From contig OZ020622.1 of the NCBI GenBank assembly GCA_963971575.1, positions 2,332,279 through 2,396,278 of the forward strand: DNA of 64,000 nucleotides, read 5' to 3'. Positions 54,202 through 64,000 of this stretch are shown here, in pieces (position 1 is the stretch's first letter; every line of letters starts with the position of its first letter). The notes under the pieces are model-generated. The model worked only from the letters and a program-made list of their open reading frames with translations. It had not been told where the DNA came from and did not search any database. Origin of the DNA: Liopterus haemorrhoidalis (lineage: Eukaryota; Arthropoda; Insecta; Coleoptera; Dytiscidae). The position numbers were made by a program, and so were the translations under genes.

Positions 54202-55186
54202 CGGTAAAAATTGTAGCCAAACGGCTAAACCTAGAGAGTTGAAATTTGGCATGCTTATACAACTCTTTGACCCGCATATAGGAAAAATACTAAAACATCT
54301 AAAAAACATATCCCCCTAAAAATATAAACAAATATGTGCTCATCGAGAAAAAAAATATTTTTTTATAATTCTGAGTAGGGTATCAAATGAAAGCCTTTGG
54401 TACGTGAATTAACGATCAAATTTTTATTTTTGCAAAATAAATTATTTTGAAGCGATTTTTGCCAAAATTATACAAAAATTTTTTTGTTCCACACCCTGTA
54501 GCCCAAATGGTTTAAACTAAAAATCTGAAAAAATTCTAAGTAATGTACATTGGTGTGAACCGGAATAGTTCAACAGGAATTTTTGATCAGATTCGGTTTT
54601 TGGAAAAAAACGCATTTTTTGTGATTTTTGGCTAATAATGTACACAAGTTATAGCTTTGTAACACGGCACAGTGTACAAAGCTATTAGATTGGTATTAGA
54701 CGCTGAATTTTCACCCAAGTAACCCGATCCGAAAGGGTTCGAACCCTGTGAGGAAGAGACTATATTATTTTTTGTTTTTTTTTTAAATTTTTATATTGTT
54801 TAAATTATTTTTTCAAAATTCTAGTTATATTTTGGCAAATGTTGCATTTAATTTTTAAAAGCGTAAATTTAATAGCCAGTGGAAATTGTTTAAATTATAA
54901 TTTAATTCTGTTTCAATGTACACGAAATCAGAGGGGCGGAACTTATAACAACCAATGGAAGCCATAGGCGCAAATTTTAAAATTCTTAATGAACCTTGCT
55001 ATATAAAAAAAAATACTGCACATATTTAGAAACCTAGATAATGGTATTAGGCGTTCGAATTAAAATTAACAAAAAAAAATATTTTAATATAAAATTTGTT
55101 TTCGCATCCAAAATAATCATCATTCACTTACTAAATACCTGCAAAACCCTGATATGTGTGAAAATTCACACTTCACATCAATTTTT
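54071..55186 (+). mobile_element. H1 element, copy 9, longest CTGT microsatellite
   Basis: A full-length copy with GGGTTTTGTAGGTATGACC, about 20 CTGT units (54119-54200) with one TTGT interruption, core, cassette (54676-54760) and 3' hairpin. The long microsatellite suggests either a young copy or later slippage. The open frame through it is a consequence of the four-base unit lacking stops. Confidence 0.8.
54676..54760 (+). repeat. tRNA-like cassette in H1 copy 9
   Basis: The B box is excellent (GGGTTCGAACCC, 54735-54746, in a 7-bp hairpin AGGGTTCGAACCCT). The A-box side TTAGATTGGTATTAGACGC is of a different type from the other copies. The cassette is longer, about 85 bp. Confidence 0.5.
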
Positions 55187-55580
55187 TTAAGATATCTATC
55201 CATATATTTCGCAGATCTACTAAAAACTTAGTCTACAAATAATGGTAAATGTCAGAAATAATGTCAAACTTGCGATCTGCGCGTCATCTTTTATCAAAGT
55301 CACTAACTTATCGAACATCCCTCCACTACTAGTACTATCTACTAGCACTATCCACTACTGTTATCCACTATAATCGTCTGTATCAATAGAGCAAAATTGT
55401 GGTATACTGTACACACCATGGTGTTTCAATTTTTCAGCACGTTTTCTGGATTTTATAAAGTCAGATAAAATATAAGTGTCTCTTAAGCTGAGATTTTGTA
55501 CCATGGTAAAATTCAATATTAAAATTTTTCCAATATAACAATACATTTCCTGTGACATAAAAATATTAAAATTGAAATTT
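55187..55580. other. unassigned interval
   Basis: A short CACTACT/CTATCCACTA-rich stretch lies at 55322-55372. No gene recognised. Confidence 0.3.
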
Positions 55581-55581
55581 C

Positions 55582-55870
55582 ATGCGCGTACTTATTAATC
55601 TAGCATGGCATTTGAGGATGATATCGCACGTTATACGGGCATCGCATCCAGGTTCCTGTTTCCCGATTCCCGCTTCTACCGAAAACAATATCCGATGTTA
55701 TATTTTGTTCTCGTATTTTTTACAACACTTAATACAAGCAGACTGCATCGATTCGGTTTATAAACTTGGCTTTAAGAAACCAGGGAACGAAACAGAGTTT
55801 GTATATCAAATTAAGTTAGTTACATTTTTTGGTGTACCTCAGGGATAACAATTTGGGCCTATACACTGTC
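55582..55870 (+). pseudogene. LINE reverse transcriptase fragment (jockey-like)
   Basis: The frame ending FFGVPQG, then a stop, then QFGPI contains the reverse transcriptase motif GVPQGSxLGP with the Ser codon turned into a stop. Upstream YKLGFKKPGNE fits the preceding segment loosely. The hAT MITE insertion at 55880 follows immediately, so the YxDD motif is absent. Confidence 0.5.
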
Positions 55871-55879
55871 CATCTATAA

Positions 55880-56215
55880 CAGGGGTGGGCAAATCTTTTG
55901 GCTGTCGCGCCACATTGTGGATGAAAATTTGACCGCGGGTCACATTGCGGATAAAAATTTGACCGCGGGCCAAAAAAAATTTTAAATATTGTTTTTGTTA
56001 TTTTATAAATTTTAAAAGCAATATTTTGAAACCAAAACATGTATTTATTATACAATTTAAAGTAAAAAATTGAAAAGAAAATTGGAAAGAATTAATATTT
56101 GAAAGAATATTGGACATACAGTAGTATTTTGCAAGACAAAATAATTCTTCGCGGGCCGGATATAATTTCAGCGTGGGCCAGATAAGGCCCGCGGGCCACC
56201 ATTTGCCCAGGCCTG
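55880..56215. mobile_element. hAT MITE with 8-bp target duplication
   Basis: CAGGGGTGGGCAAA at the left and TTTGCCCAGGCCTG at the right are flanked by ATCTATAA (55872-55879) and ATCTATAT (56216-56223), an 8-bp duplication with one difference. Subterminal GCGGGCCA/TGGCCCGC motifs are typical of these MITEs. The interior is AT-rich. Confidence 0.85.
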
Positions 56216-56248
56216 ATCTATATGATTAAAATAAAGATATAGGTATCT

Positions 56249-56930
56249 GGTCGTCAAGGATGAAATTTGTAGTTAATAATATTGCCAAATTTAACAGCTT
56301 ATTATTTGACATTGGCTTCATATTTTACCGTTCTGTCTTTATTGTTGGAGAGTTACACATCTCACATGTTTAAAGAAATCATTTTATGCTCTAAAAAATA
56401 TCAAAAACTATTTTTTTAAATTAATTTTGTTGAAAATGGAACGGTCGGAAATTCGCACTATTAAGAAGTATGAGTTTTACGTGGAACTACGGCATCGCAG
56501 ACCGCGTGAAACATTAATAGTGTATTTAGCTCTAGTGTTATTACGCATCAGACAATCAGACCAACTCTGTAACTCTGTTAATATGAATAGTAACTAAATT
56601 CATCACTATGAGCAAGGTCAGGTACTATCATGAATGAAAGGCATTATACTTTTTATAATATTTTATGTTGTAGTAACGTTATTACACAGTAACTTTTTAC
56701 AGAATTGATCTGAATATCAAATTGGTTCGCCAAATTTCGTACAGGTAAAAAACAAAACAAAAAAAAACTGGCTTATCGATTACAACAGAAATATACTGCA
56801 ACCAACTGGACGAAATGATACAAAAACTTAAAGAAAAAACAGCTTAGATTGGTCAACAGATCGACTCCTATCTTATTGCATGATAACGCTAGACCACACA
56901 CTGCACAAATGACTGTGGCAAAAATTTTGA
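56249..56930 (+). mobile_element. mariner D, 5' part, internally deleted
   Basis: The terminal repeat GGTCGTCAAGGATGAAATTT at 56249 is followed by ~180 bp of leader and MERSEIRTIKKYEFYVELRH (start 56436). After frameshifts and a deletion come YCNQLDEMIQKLKEK, STPILLHDNARPHTAQ (second Asp, HDNA) and MTVAK at about 56930, where homology stops. The first and third catalytic Asp are missing. Confidence 0.75.
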
Positions 56931-57718
56931 CATTTGCAGCAAAATGTCAAAATTTTAGACCGTAACTCAAAAGTGACCATGTATTTGTGATCTTAGGCAA
57001 AAAATGTTCAACAATACCAATTTTCCGACAAAATTTAAAAAATAATATTTAGTAAAATTTTTAAATTTTGGTCAAAAATTTTTTGACTCCGATTTTAGCC
57101 AAAATATATTTTTAAGCTAATTTTGGGGTAGGGATTATGAAAAAAATATTAAAAAAATTCATGCTTTTCTAGTTTTTGAGTTAGACCCGATTTGGGTCAG
57201 TTTTTTGCCTTTAATTTCAAAACTTTTGCCCAAACTTCAAAATGGACCAAATTTTGTTGATCTATGACCAAAAATACATATTTGTACCAATTTTCAATAA
57301 AATCGGAGACAAAAAATTTTTGCATGAAAATCGAGATTTTCGTAAGGGGTACCCCTTACGATTTTTTCGATTTTTTGCCATTTTCAAGGGTTTTTGATTA
57401 CTGCCCATACAAAACTTAATAATTGGTTTATTAAAGCCCAAATTTTTTTTTTAGACTTTCTTATAGAATAGTATTTTAAAAATTCAAACCGCAGATCTAT
57501 ATCCCTAACCATTTTTTAGGTAGAATATTTCAAAATTTTCAAAAAATTTAAAAAAAAAAATAAAATTTTCAAAAAATTATTTTTTTTCAAAATAAGCTTA
57601 CAAGTCAATTAGGACCTCAAGATTTCAAAAATTTCAACCGCAGGTCTTTATCGCATTTCGTTTTTGAGATACGTCCATGCGAAGATGAGAATTTCTATAA
57701 ATCACGCCATATTAAAAA
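56931..57718. other. low-complexity AT-rich interval, degenerate repeats
   Basis: Repeated themes such as CAAAATTTTG, TTTTGAGTT and AATCCAAAAATT occur without clear boundaries. It looks like diverged units of the 176-bp array that follows, mixed with AT-rich sequence. No gene. Confidence 0.4.
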
Positions 57719-58250
57719 CTTGTCATAATTTTAAAATACGCTAAACAAATAAAGCCTTAAATTTTTTCTAGACTAAATAAACTACAAAGAATCCAAAAAT
57801 TCTAATTTCAGGTCGTTTTCTCTAATCGTTTTTGAGTTGTGATTTTTTTTAATTCACCATTTTCACAAATGATGTAAATTATTATGTTAAAAAAATTGTC
57901 ATAATCTCAAAACACATTTAACGATTAGAGCCACATATTTTTCCTAGACTAAGTAGACTACGGACAATCCAAAAAATTTAACCGCAAGTCGCTATCTTTA
58001 ACCGTTTTTGAGTTGTGATTTTTTTTAACTCACAATTTTCACAAATGATATAAATTATGCTGTTAAAAAAATTGTCATAATCTCAAAACACATTTAACGA
58101 TTAAAGCCACAAATTTTTTCTAGACTAAATAGACTACGGAGAATCCAAAAATTTTAACCGTAGGTCGCTATCTTTAACTGTTTTTGAGTTGTGATTTTTT
58201 TTATTTCACAATTTTCACAAATGCAGTAAATTGTGCTGTTAAAATAAACT
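57719..58250 (+). repeat. tandem array, 176-bp unit, three copies
   Basis: Units start TTGTCATAAT at about 57720, 57896 and 58072, giving a 176 bp period. Landmarks are TCTAGACTAA, CTACGGA.AATCCAAAAA and GTTTTTGAGTTGTGATTTTT. Units 2 and 3 are more alike than unit 1. Confidence 0.8.
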
Positions 58251-58449
58251 CAATGGCAGTCATATCATAAATAACAGATATATCATATCAAGTCACTGTT
58301 CTCCCTCTCCACTTATCTTTCTTCTTCTTCTTAGTATTGTGTCATGTGCCATTGTGCCACTAGGTAAGCTCCATTAAAAACGCTGGTGTAAAGAAAATGT
58401 GAAGGTATTTACCTATTTGCCTTCTTCGTGCGGTCTATAATGTAGTAAC

Positions 58450-58470
58450 TTAGATAGATAGATAGATAGT
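58450..58470 (+). repeat. TAGA microsatellite
   Basis: Four to five units of TAGA near the 3' end of the LINE fragment on the opposite strand. It may derive from the LINE tail. Confidence 0.6.
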
Positions 58471-59165
58471 TATTTTATTTGTACCTTTCGGTTAAATCTA
58501 CATATTATTTACATATAGCATAATTACATTTATATTCAAATACTTATACTAATTATTGTTAAATCTTCTCTTCTTTCTAAAACGTCCTCCATCTGTTTCC
58601 ATCCTTTTCCTGATTCATGCGCGTTGCCTTCTCTTGTTCCTTCTTTAAATTTCATTTCTCGACAATTCTTCATTATATGCTCCAAGGTCTCTCTTTTCAC
58701 TCCACACATTCTGCACATTCTTAGTTCATCCGTTCTCTAGTACTCATTTTCTCGTTCCTCATTTCCGCACCTAAATCTTGCTATTACCTTATTTTTTAAT
58801 CCATTACTTTGGCTTTTGAGGTACTCGGGTATTTGCATCGTCCAAGTTTTCTTGTATTTACTATTATACCTCGAATTTTATTTCTTGTCCTTGTATATCT
58901 CTCATTCTATCAGTTATTTCTAGTGTCACATCTTATCCTTCCGACCTCTTTCTTGATATTTCCTTAACTGAGTAACCATTACACTTAAATCGTTTCCTTC
59001 TTTTTGCTTCCCATCTGGATTGCATCTTTCCTTGTATCTCTTTCTTCTATATGTCTGTCTAGCTTTTTTCTGGTTGTTTTATTATCCTCTCTTCGAATTT
59101 AATAGCTCTTTTGGTAATACTCTCTTCTATTGTAATGTTGTCCAATTTCAATTATTCTAATAAAA
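58471..59165 (-). pseudogene. LINE C-terminal end (zinc-knuckle type)
   Basis: Minus-strand frames give EYLKSQSNGLKNKVIARF, RCGNEERENEY, then MCRMCGVKRETLEHIMKNC (58718 downward) and GKGWKQMEDVLERREDLTI. A C-x2-C...ETLEHI...C cluster after the reverse transcriptase is typical of jockey/I/R1-type non-LTR elements of insects. Farther upstream, to about 59165, scattered K/E-rich pieces continue with many stops. No catalytic motif remains. Confidence 0.65.
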
Positions 59166-61310
59166 TATAGTAACTTAGTTAATACCTTGAGAATACCATC
59201 TATTGATGACACTATATTACGAATGTTATTCTACTTGTCCCCGTATTTACTAGTCGTCCAATAAATTATTCGCCAATGCAGTTAATTTAAAAGTTGTCAG
59301 AGGCCTGAATATATTATCAGTGTAATCAATTAACTGGCCTGTTACGACTTTATATTCTTTGACATTTTGACAGCTGTTTAGTAATTAATAAAGCACCCTC
59401 CCCTTACTTCTGGTCGCCAGTCCAACGTTTACTCATTAACATCACAAATATTGTACAGAAATTATTAAATATTTACTGGAATTTTCGAAAATGGAATATA
59501 AAATTTACAGTGTACTTTGGACAGTTGAAAAAGTAACAATCAGAATGCATATCAACCAATGGGAATAGAATATATATATATAACACTGGTCAACACAATT
59601 TTTGCTGATTTACATCTAAGACTTGTTTCTTACTAATTTGGTGCTGCTGAACGCAAATATCACAGTTTTTGCGTATCACATCAGATTTTTGCTCTACAAC
59701 AAATACATATTTTCGGTGAAATAATGCTTCTATCGTTTAATTTTAGACGTCGATACTGTAATTGGTACAAATTTGGCGAACAATAAGGACTAAATAATTA
59801 GAAAATATTCTTAAAATTTTATTTATAGTGAAAGAAAATGAGAACAGTTTTAATTACATTTTAATGCATTGGAGTGTTAAAATAAAAATACAAAATAATT
59901 TAAGGATTTAATGGTCGTTTGTAAGATCTTTTGGAGTGCACCATTCCCGATTAAACCACTTGATACTCCTAGGTCTTTCGATCGATCTTGACCAAATTTT
60001 GCATAGATACTCTTTAGGACCCTGTGGAAGTAATGGCATAAAATAATTTCTGGGGGGGAGAGACCCAAACTCCTCCGTGTGTGTGCGCCTGTTTTTCGAT
60101 CCTAAAAAGCGACAACATATCAAACCTTAACAATCTACCGTGTAGTGTCGAGTAAATTATTTTCTTAATATTTGAAAGCATTACTGTCTCAGACTTGAGT
60201 ATTTAAATTTGTTTTAGAAATATTCTTTTTGGAATATATTTAAAAATACATGTCTGTAGTTTCTTTTTTGTTATCGTGTGAAGTGAGGTACAGTCTGATG
60301 TAAAATGATATTTGAACGTTGTTCATATTTCATTGTTACTCCTTTACGTTAGTATGTTACGGAGCGTTACGTGACTACTGAATTTTAGTGAGTTCTGTGT
60401 GTCTCTTTCTCCCGAGAGAGAATGAAAAAAGGCCCAGAACAGAAATTGCCAAAATGTTATACACTATTATTTTCACATATATCAAAAAATATAAACTGTC
60501 AAGGAAATTAACAGTTTAGAAAAGACAAAAAATCTTTTGATGGATAATACAATATCTTTGTTCTATTCTATTCTATAGAAATATTTTTGAAATACTTCTA
60601 AAGTATTTCAAATACTCTGACATATTCAGACAACAAATATCAAATATAAATATTACGAGAGGTATATGCAAATCAAAATACCAAGAGCTTTTTTGAAGTA
60701 TTTGAAATAAAACAATATTTCAAATACCAGAAAGAATTAAAATACTTTTTCAAATCTTTTATTTCAAATATCCCCAGCTCTTAGCATGAGTAAACTATTG
60801 CGGTATAACTACTGGAGAGCTGGAATATGATCAGATCACTCTCTACCGTGTATTCGATCTTCCTCGGTGGCAAAAGTCCAAAACTCGAAGACCAGTTTTG
60901 TGGTTTAATATCTGGAATATCAGTTGGTGATTTCTGTTATAGATACAAAACTTGGAGTTAACTTTTAGTATATATTCCTTAAAGTTTTTCCACAGAAATA
61001 AATTTGAAAGTTTCAGAATCACTGTTTTTGAACCCATCCGCGTCACAGGCGAAAAAATAATACAAAAGTTAGAGCATTTGCTCTCTTCAATTTAAATATT
61101 TCGCGAATATTTTCTCTCACATAACATAGGTATATGCAAGATATTGATTTCACGGCTCTTAATATCACCAAAAACAATATACGCAGATTGAAAAAGAAAC
61201 TAAAGAAATTTAGACAATAAAATAGCTTTAAACATCGAATTACCTGAGTAACAAAAAAAGAAATATATTTGAATTTTTTAAGGTCAAAAATATATTAAGT
61301 TGTGATTTAC
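59166..61310. other. unassigned interval with microsatellite-core-like and MITE-like pieces
   Basis: 59880-60110, read on the minus strand, contains GTGTGTG, then GCAAAATTTGGTCAAGATCG, in the style of H1/H2 cores. 60700-60785 (ATTTCAAATATCCCCAGCTC) resembles the end of a hAT-type MITE with many inverted ATTTGAAATA motifs. No gene recognised. Confidence 0.3.
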
Positions 61311-61316
61311 GCCTAA

Positions 61317-61529
61317 AGCTGCATTCAGAGCTCAGTAAATTAACACGCTGTGCGTTATAGATAGTTAGTAAGCGAGTGCAATTGGTATGATCGGACAAGC
61401 TCGTACTATATCGCTCAACAGTAGTATAGCAACGACAAAGCACGAGCATGTCCGATCATACCAAATGACCTCGTTTACTAACTGTCCATAACGCACAGCG
61501 TGTTAATTTACTTAGCTCTGAATGCAGCT
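61317..61529. mobile_element. Harbinger-like palindromic MITE, core shared with 34175
   Basis: Arms start AGCTGCATTCAGAGCT and continue AGTAAATTAACACGCTGTGC through to the inner TTGGTATGATCGGACA. TAA lies on both sides (61314-61316, 61530-61532). The centre CTCAACAGTAGTATAGCAA with GACAAAGC matches the centre of the 34.2 kb palindrome. Only a few mismatches separate the arms. Confidence 0.8.
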
Positions 61530-61690
61530 TAAGAGTTTCCAGTCCCAGAACCCAAAAACTATAATAGCATGAATTTTTTAAATATTTTTCTTATGTTCAT
61601 CAAGCCCTAGTTTATCTAGAAACACATTTTTAGTCAAATCGGAAACAAAATAAAAAAATTATAAACTACCTGAAAGATAAATATATATAC
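61530..61690. other. short unassigned interval
   Basis: AT-rich, nothing recognised. Confidence 0.3.
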
Positions 61691-61695
61691 GAGAT

Positions 61696-62415
61696 GTGTA
61701 AATTAAGTAACCGGACTGATTTCTTTAATTTTTTTTTATTCGAATAGAATTACAATATTATCTCCCTCAAAATAACTTCCTTAGGAAGCCACACAGCGCT
61801 GGAGACGGTTCTTCCAATCCTCATAGCAGTGCTGAAACTCGGATACTGGAATAGCTTTCAGCTGGTTGGTTGAAGACGTTTGAATGTTTTCGAGTGTCCC
61901 AAAATGACGTCCCTTGAGCTGATTTTTCAATCTTGGGAAGAGGAAAAAGTCACAAGGACTCAAGTCAGGTGAATAAGGAGGCTGAGGAGCCACAAGAATG
62001 TTTTTACTGGCCAAAAACTCGTTTATTGAAATTGCTGTGTGACAAGAATTTTCCTCATCCCCAATTCATTGGTCAAACTCTGATGAACGGTAGTGCGAGT
62101 CAAATTCAACTCTTTCCCGATCATTCTGACTACCAACCGACGATCTGAACGCACAAGATCCCGGATTCTGTCGACAATCCCAAATTCTGTCGATATTTTC
62201 ATCGGTTCTTGAAGATGAAGATCTTCCACTACGTGATTCATCTTTAATCAACTCTTCTTTCTGAAAATGCCTTAAACCACCAAAAAACCTGGGTCCTTGA
62301 CAAAACACTGTCTCCGTAGGTTTGCTGAAGTTTTGCAAAAGTTTTCGTTGCACTGTACCCAAGTTTGAAGCAAAACCTGATAGCACACGTTGCCCGAAAT
62401 GATTGTCACTCATTT
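61696..62415 (-). mobile_element. mariner B, internally deleted copy
   Basis: The 3' terminal repeat GTGTAAATTAAGTAACC starts at 61696. On the minus strand the start at 62413 (MSDNHFGQRVLSGFASNLGT) leads to KDESRSGRSSSSRTDENIDR, a short direct duplication of the CGACAGAATTTGGGAT-type sequence (62160-62205) that shifts the frame, RDLVRSDRRLVVRMIGKELN and TNELGMRKILV. A deletion then joins this to HTAISINEFLASKNILVAP, APQPPYSPDLSPCDFFLF and EFQHCYEDWKNRLQRCVAS. The first and second catalytic Asp are lost in the deletion. Confidence 0.8.
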
Positions 62416-63620
62416 TTAGAATGCACTAGAAAAAACTGATTCGAATAAAATCGCTACGGACAACAAAATTACTCTAGCGAGTTCAAACTCATACTGAAGA
62501 TGTATCACATTTTCAGCTGCCGCAACTCCAAGTCTCTCGTCCCAAATGTTCTAAACGCTATCCCGGGATCCAACCCGGGAAAACCGGGATCACCCTACTG
62601 ATGACCACTGTAATCTTCACGTCTACAGAAAGAACTACACACTTCCATTAAAGATTGAATTGTACCTATTTTCATTATGGTTGTGCCTTTGTATTAATTC
62701 AGACAAATTTTGTAAAGTGAAATTGAGCGAAATTGTATTTGTGTTGTTGAAATAAGTTCGTAGTGAAGGCAGAAGTGAAAGTTTAGTGAGTGAGCATGTT
62801 CTTAGGTCTGAAGTTGGCGCTGATTTCAATTAACAGTAACAATATAAGGAGCAACAGCCATTGAATACTCCTCTTTCTTAACTAATACAATGTCAATTTG
62901 CATTTATATTAACTTTATTTATAATATATCTCTTCTTCGAGTCTTGTCTCTGTTTCTCTTTTCCTTTATTCATGCCCCCTCGTCTCTTGTTCACAGAATC
63001 ACTTAGCAAGAAAATGGTGGAATAATTTTAAAACAATATAAAACTATTAAGGCCTTTGTACAGAACTTTGCTTTCCCATTAAATGCTTTATAGGGCACAA
63101 TGGAAAGTAAATATCAAGATTTGTACTTCTACAACGACCTAATGTCAATACATTTACATTTTGAATAATATAACAACGAATAACAACGTAGAAGAAGGTA
63201 ATACGCAGAAATATAAAGATTAAGTTCATTCTGTTGCTTTTTTGGAGATCATGAAGCAAATTTATCAACATTTTTATTCTGTAATAATTCATGCTTTCGC
63301 TTCTTTAATTGCAAAACGCGTTACTTGCCGATATTACGTAATTTTCCCCATTTTTTTGAGCCAATTTTTCAGTACTGTAGAGTCAGAACTGATAGCAGTT
63401 TTGGTTTATTGGAATCGGTAAAAATGTTCCGACATCGATTCTCAGACTTAATATAAATATTGCTTATTCATGTTTTTAAAAAATGTCGGAGTGTACAGTT
63501 CATTTTTTATTTATTTATTTAGTTTTTGAGTGCTTTAGCTATCAGGCTATTAGCTCTCAGTAATTAATATATATACTTGTTTGTTTATAATAATGTGTAA
63601 CAATAATAATACATAGTAAT
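62416..63620. other. unassigned interval with one hAT-type end
   Basis: Paired CCCGGG motifs lead to CACCCTACTG ending at 62600, a hAT-type terminus (complement CAGTAGGGTG). The remaining ~1 kb is AT-rich with no recognised gene. Confidence 0.35.
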
Positions 63621-63625
63621 TACAG

Positions 63626-63925
63626 TATAACCTCGATTATCCGGACTAGGTCGGGGATGAAGTTAGACCGGATAACGAAAAATCCGGATAATCTAAAAAA
63701 AAAGTGAGGAGAAATAGGAAAGAAAAATTACGTACATTAAGCATGAATCTTTTTTTATTGATATACGTTCAGTAAACTGTGTAATTTTTTCACTTTGATT
63801 TTTTATATCCGATATTGTGGAAGTACCGACACCATATTTATCAGACCAATAACGTCCTGAGTCATTTCAATGCACTGATGATATCTAGTTTGTCTTTTAA
63901 AGATAGTACAACACGTTTTCTTTTC
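63626..63925 (-). mobile_element. pogo/Tigger-like remnant
   Basis: CAGTATAACCTCGATTATCC at about 63626 is a pogo/Tigger-type terminal repeat, with TCCGGAT repeated inside. On the minus strand 63928-63720 encodes KRKRVVLSLKDKLDIISALK, then after a stop/frameshift KYGVGTSTISDIKNQSEKI, the N-terminal HTH (CENP-B-type) of these transposases. The DDE domain is absent. Mariner B sequence is spliced in at about 63928. Confidence 0.75.
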
Positions 63926-63928
63926 GTG

Positions 63929-64000
63929 TCCGAGTTCCAGCACTGCTATGAGGTTTGGAAGAACCGTCTCCAGCGCTGTGTGGCTTCCCGAGAAAATTAT
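63929..64000 (+). pseudogene. mariner B transposase C terminus, cut by window edge
   Basis: The frame encodes EFQHCYEVWKNRLQRCVAS, as in the copy at 61781, and runs off the window. It interrupts the pogo-like remnant. Confidence 0.7.

Overview
The window is AT-rich, non-coding eukaryotic DNA, almost certainly from an insect. Evidence for this is the dense mixture of dead mariner-type transposases, hAT and Harbinger-like MITEs, tRNA-derived SINEs, RTE/jockey-like LINE tails, TTAA-flanked foldback elements and Helentron/DINE-like repeats with CTGT microsatellites. I found no intact host gene, rRNA, canonical tRNA, CRISPR or bacterial-type feature. Order and species cannot be read from this sequence. 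Only two short stretches (14201-14230 and 10091-10264) look even faintly like host exons.

The backbone of the window is a ~1.1 kb repeat, called H1 here. Nine copies share the plus strand (101, 6730, 8706, 12709, 16368, 19722, 40960, 50365, 54071) and one old antisense fragment lies at 31055. Each longer copy has a 5' fold-back end, a CTGT microsatellite, a conserved core, a variable tRNA-like cassette with A/B-box-like motifs, and a 3' hairpin GTGTGAAAATTCACAC. H1 copies are repeatedly inserted in T tracts.

Between them lie at least eight mariner/Tc1-type lineages, labelled A to H, all disabled: A (8.5, 44.8 kb), B (24.8, 45.4, 61.7, 63.9 kb), C (48.6 kb, the most complete, D34D), D (32.1, 42.8, 49.7, 56.2 kb), E (11.3, 28.4, 39.4 kb), F (26.5 kb), G (35.8 kb, 41-residue D-D spacing) and H (21.3 kb). 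A pogo/Tigger remnant is at 63.6 kb. Palindromic elements are abundant: a 2.2 kb foldback of ~270 bp monomers (4.4-6.6 kb), TTAA-bounded foldbacks (14.7, 29.3, half of one at 47.5 kb), TAA/TTA-flanked Harbinger-like MITEs (23.1, 38.6, 61.3 kb, probably 34.2 kb) and further foldbacks at 2.2, 10.6 and 34.4 kb. LINE debris is at 17.1, 55.6 and 58.5 kb.

The most unusual observations are: (1) a tRNA-like cassette in H1 that differs from copy to copy between conserved flanks and is sometimes duplicated; (2) two pairs of palindromic elements that share an inner segment but carry different, still palindromic, outer arms; (3) a mariner (D) carrying a captured fragment of a non-mariner gene, with the same junction in two copies; and (4) apparent chimeras between mariner lineages. 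Nothing here functions as a pathway; the window is a layered record of transposition.
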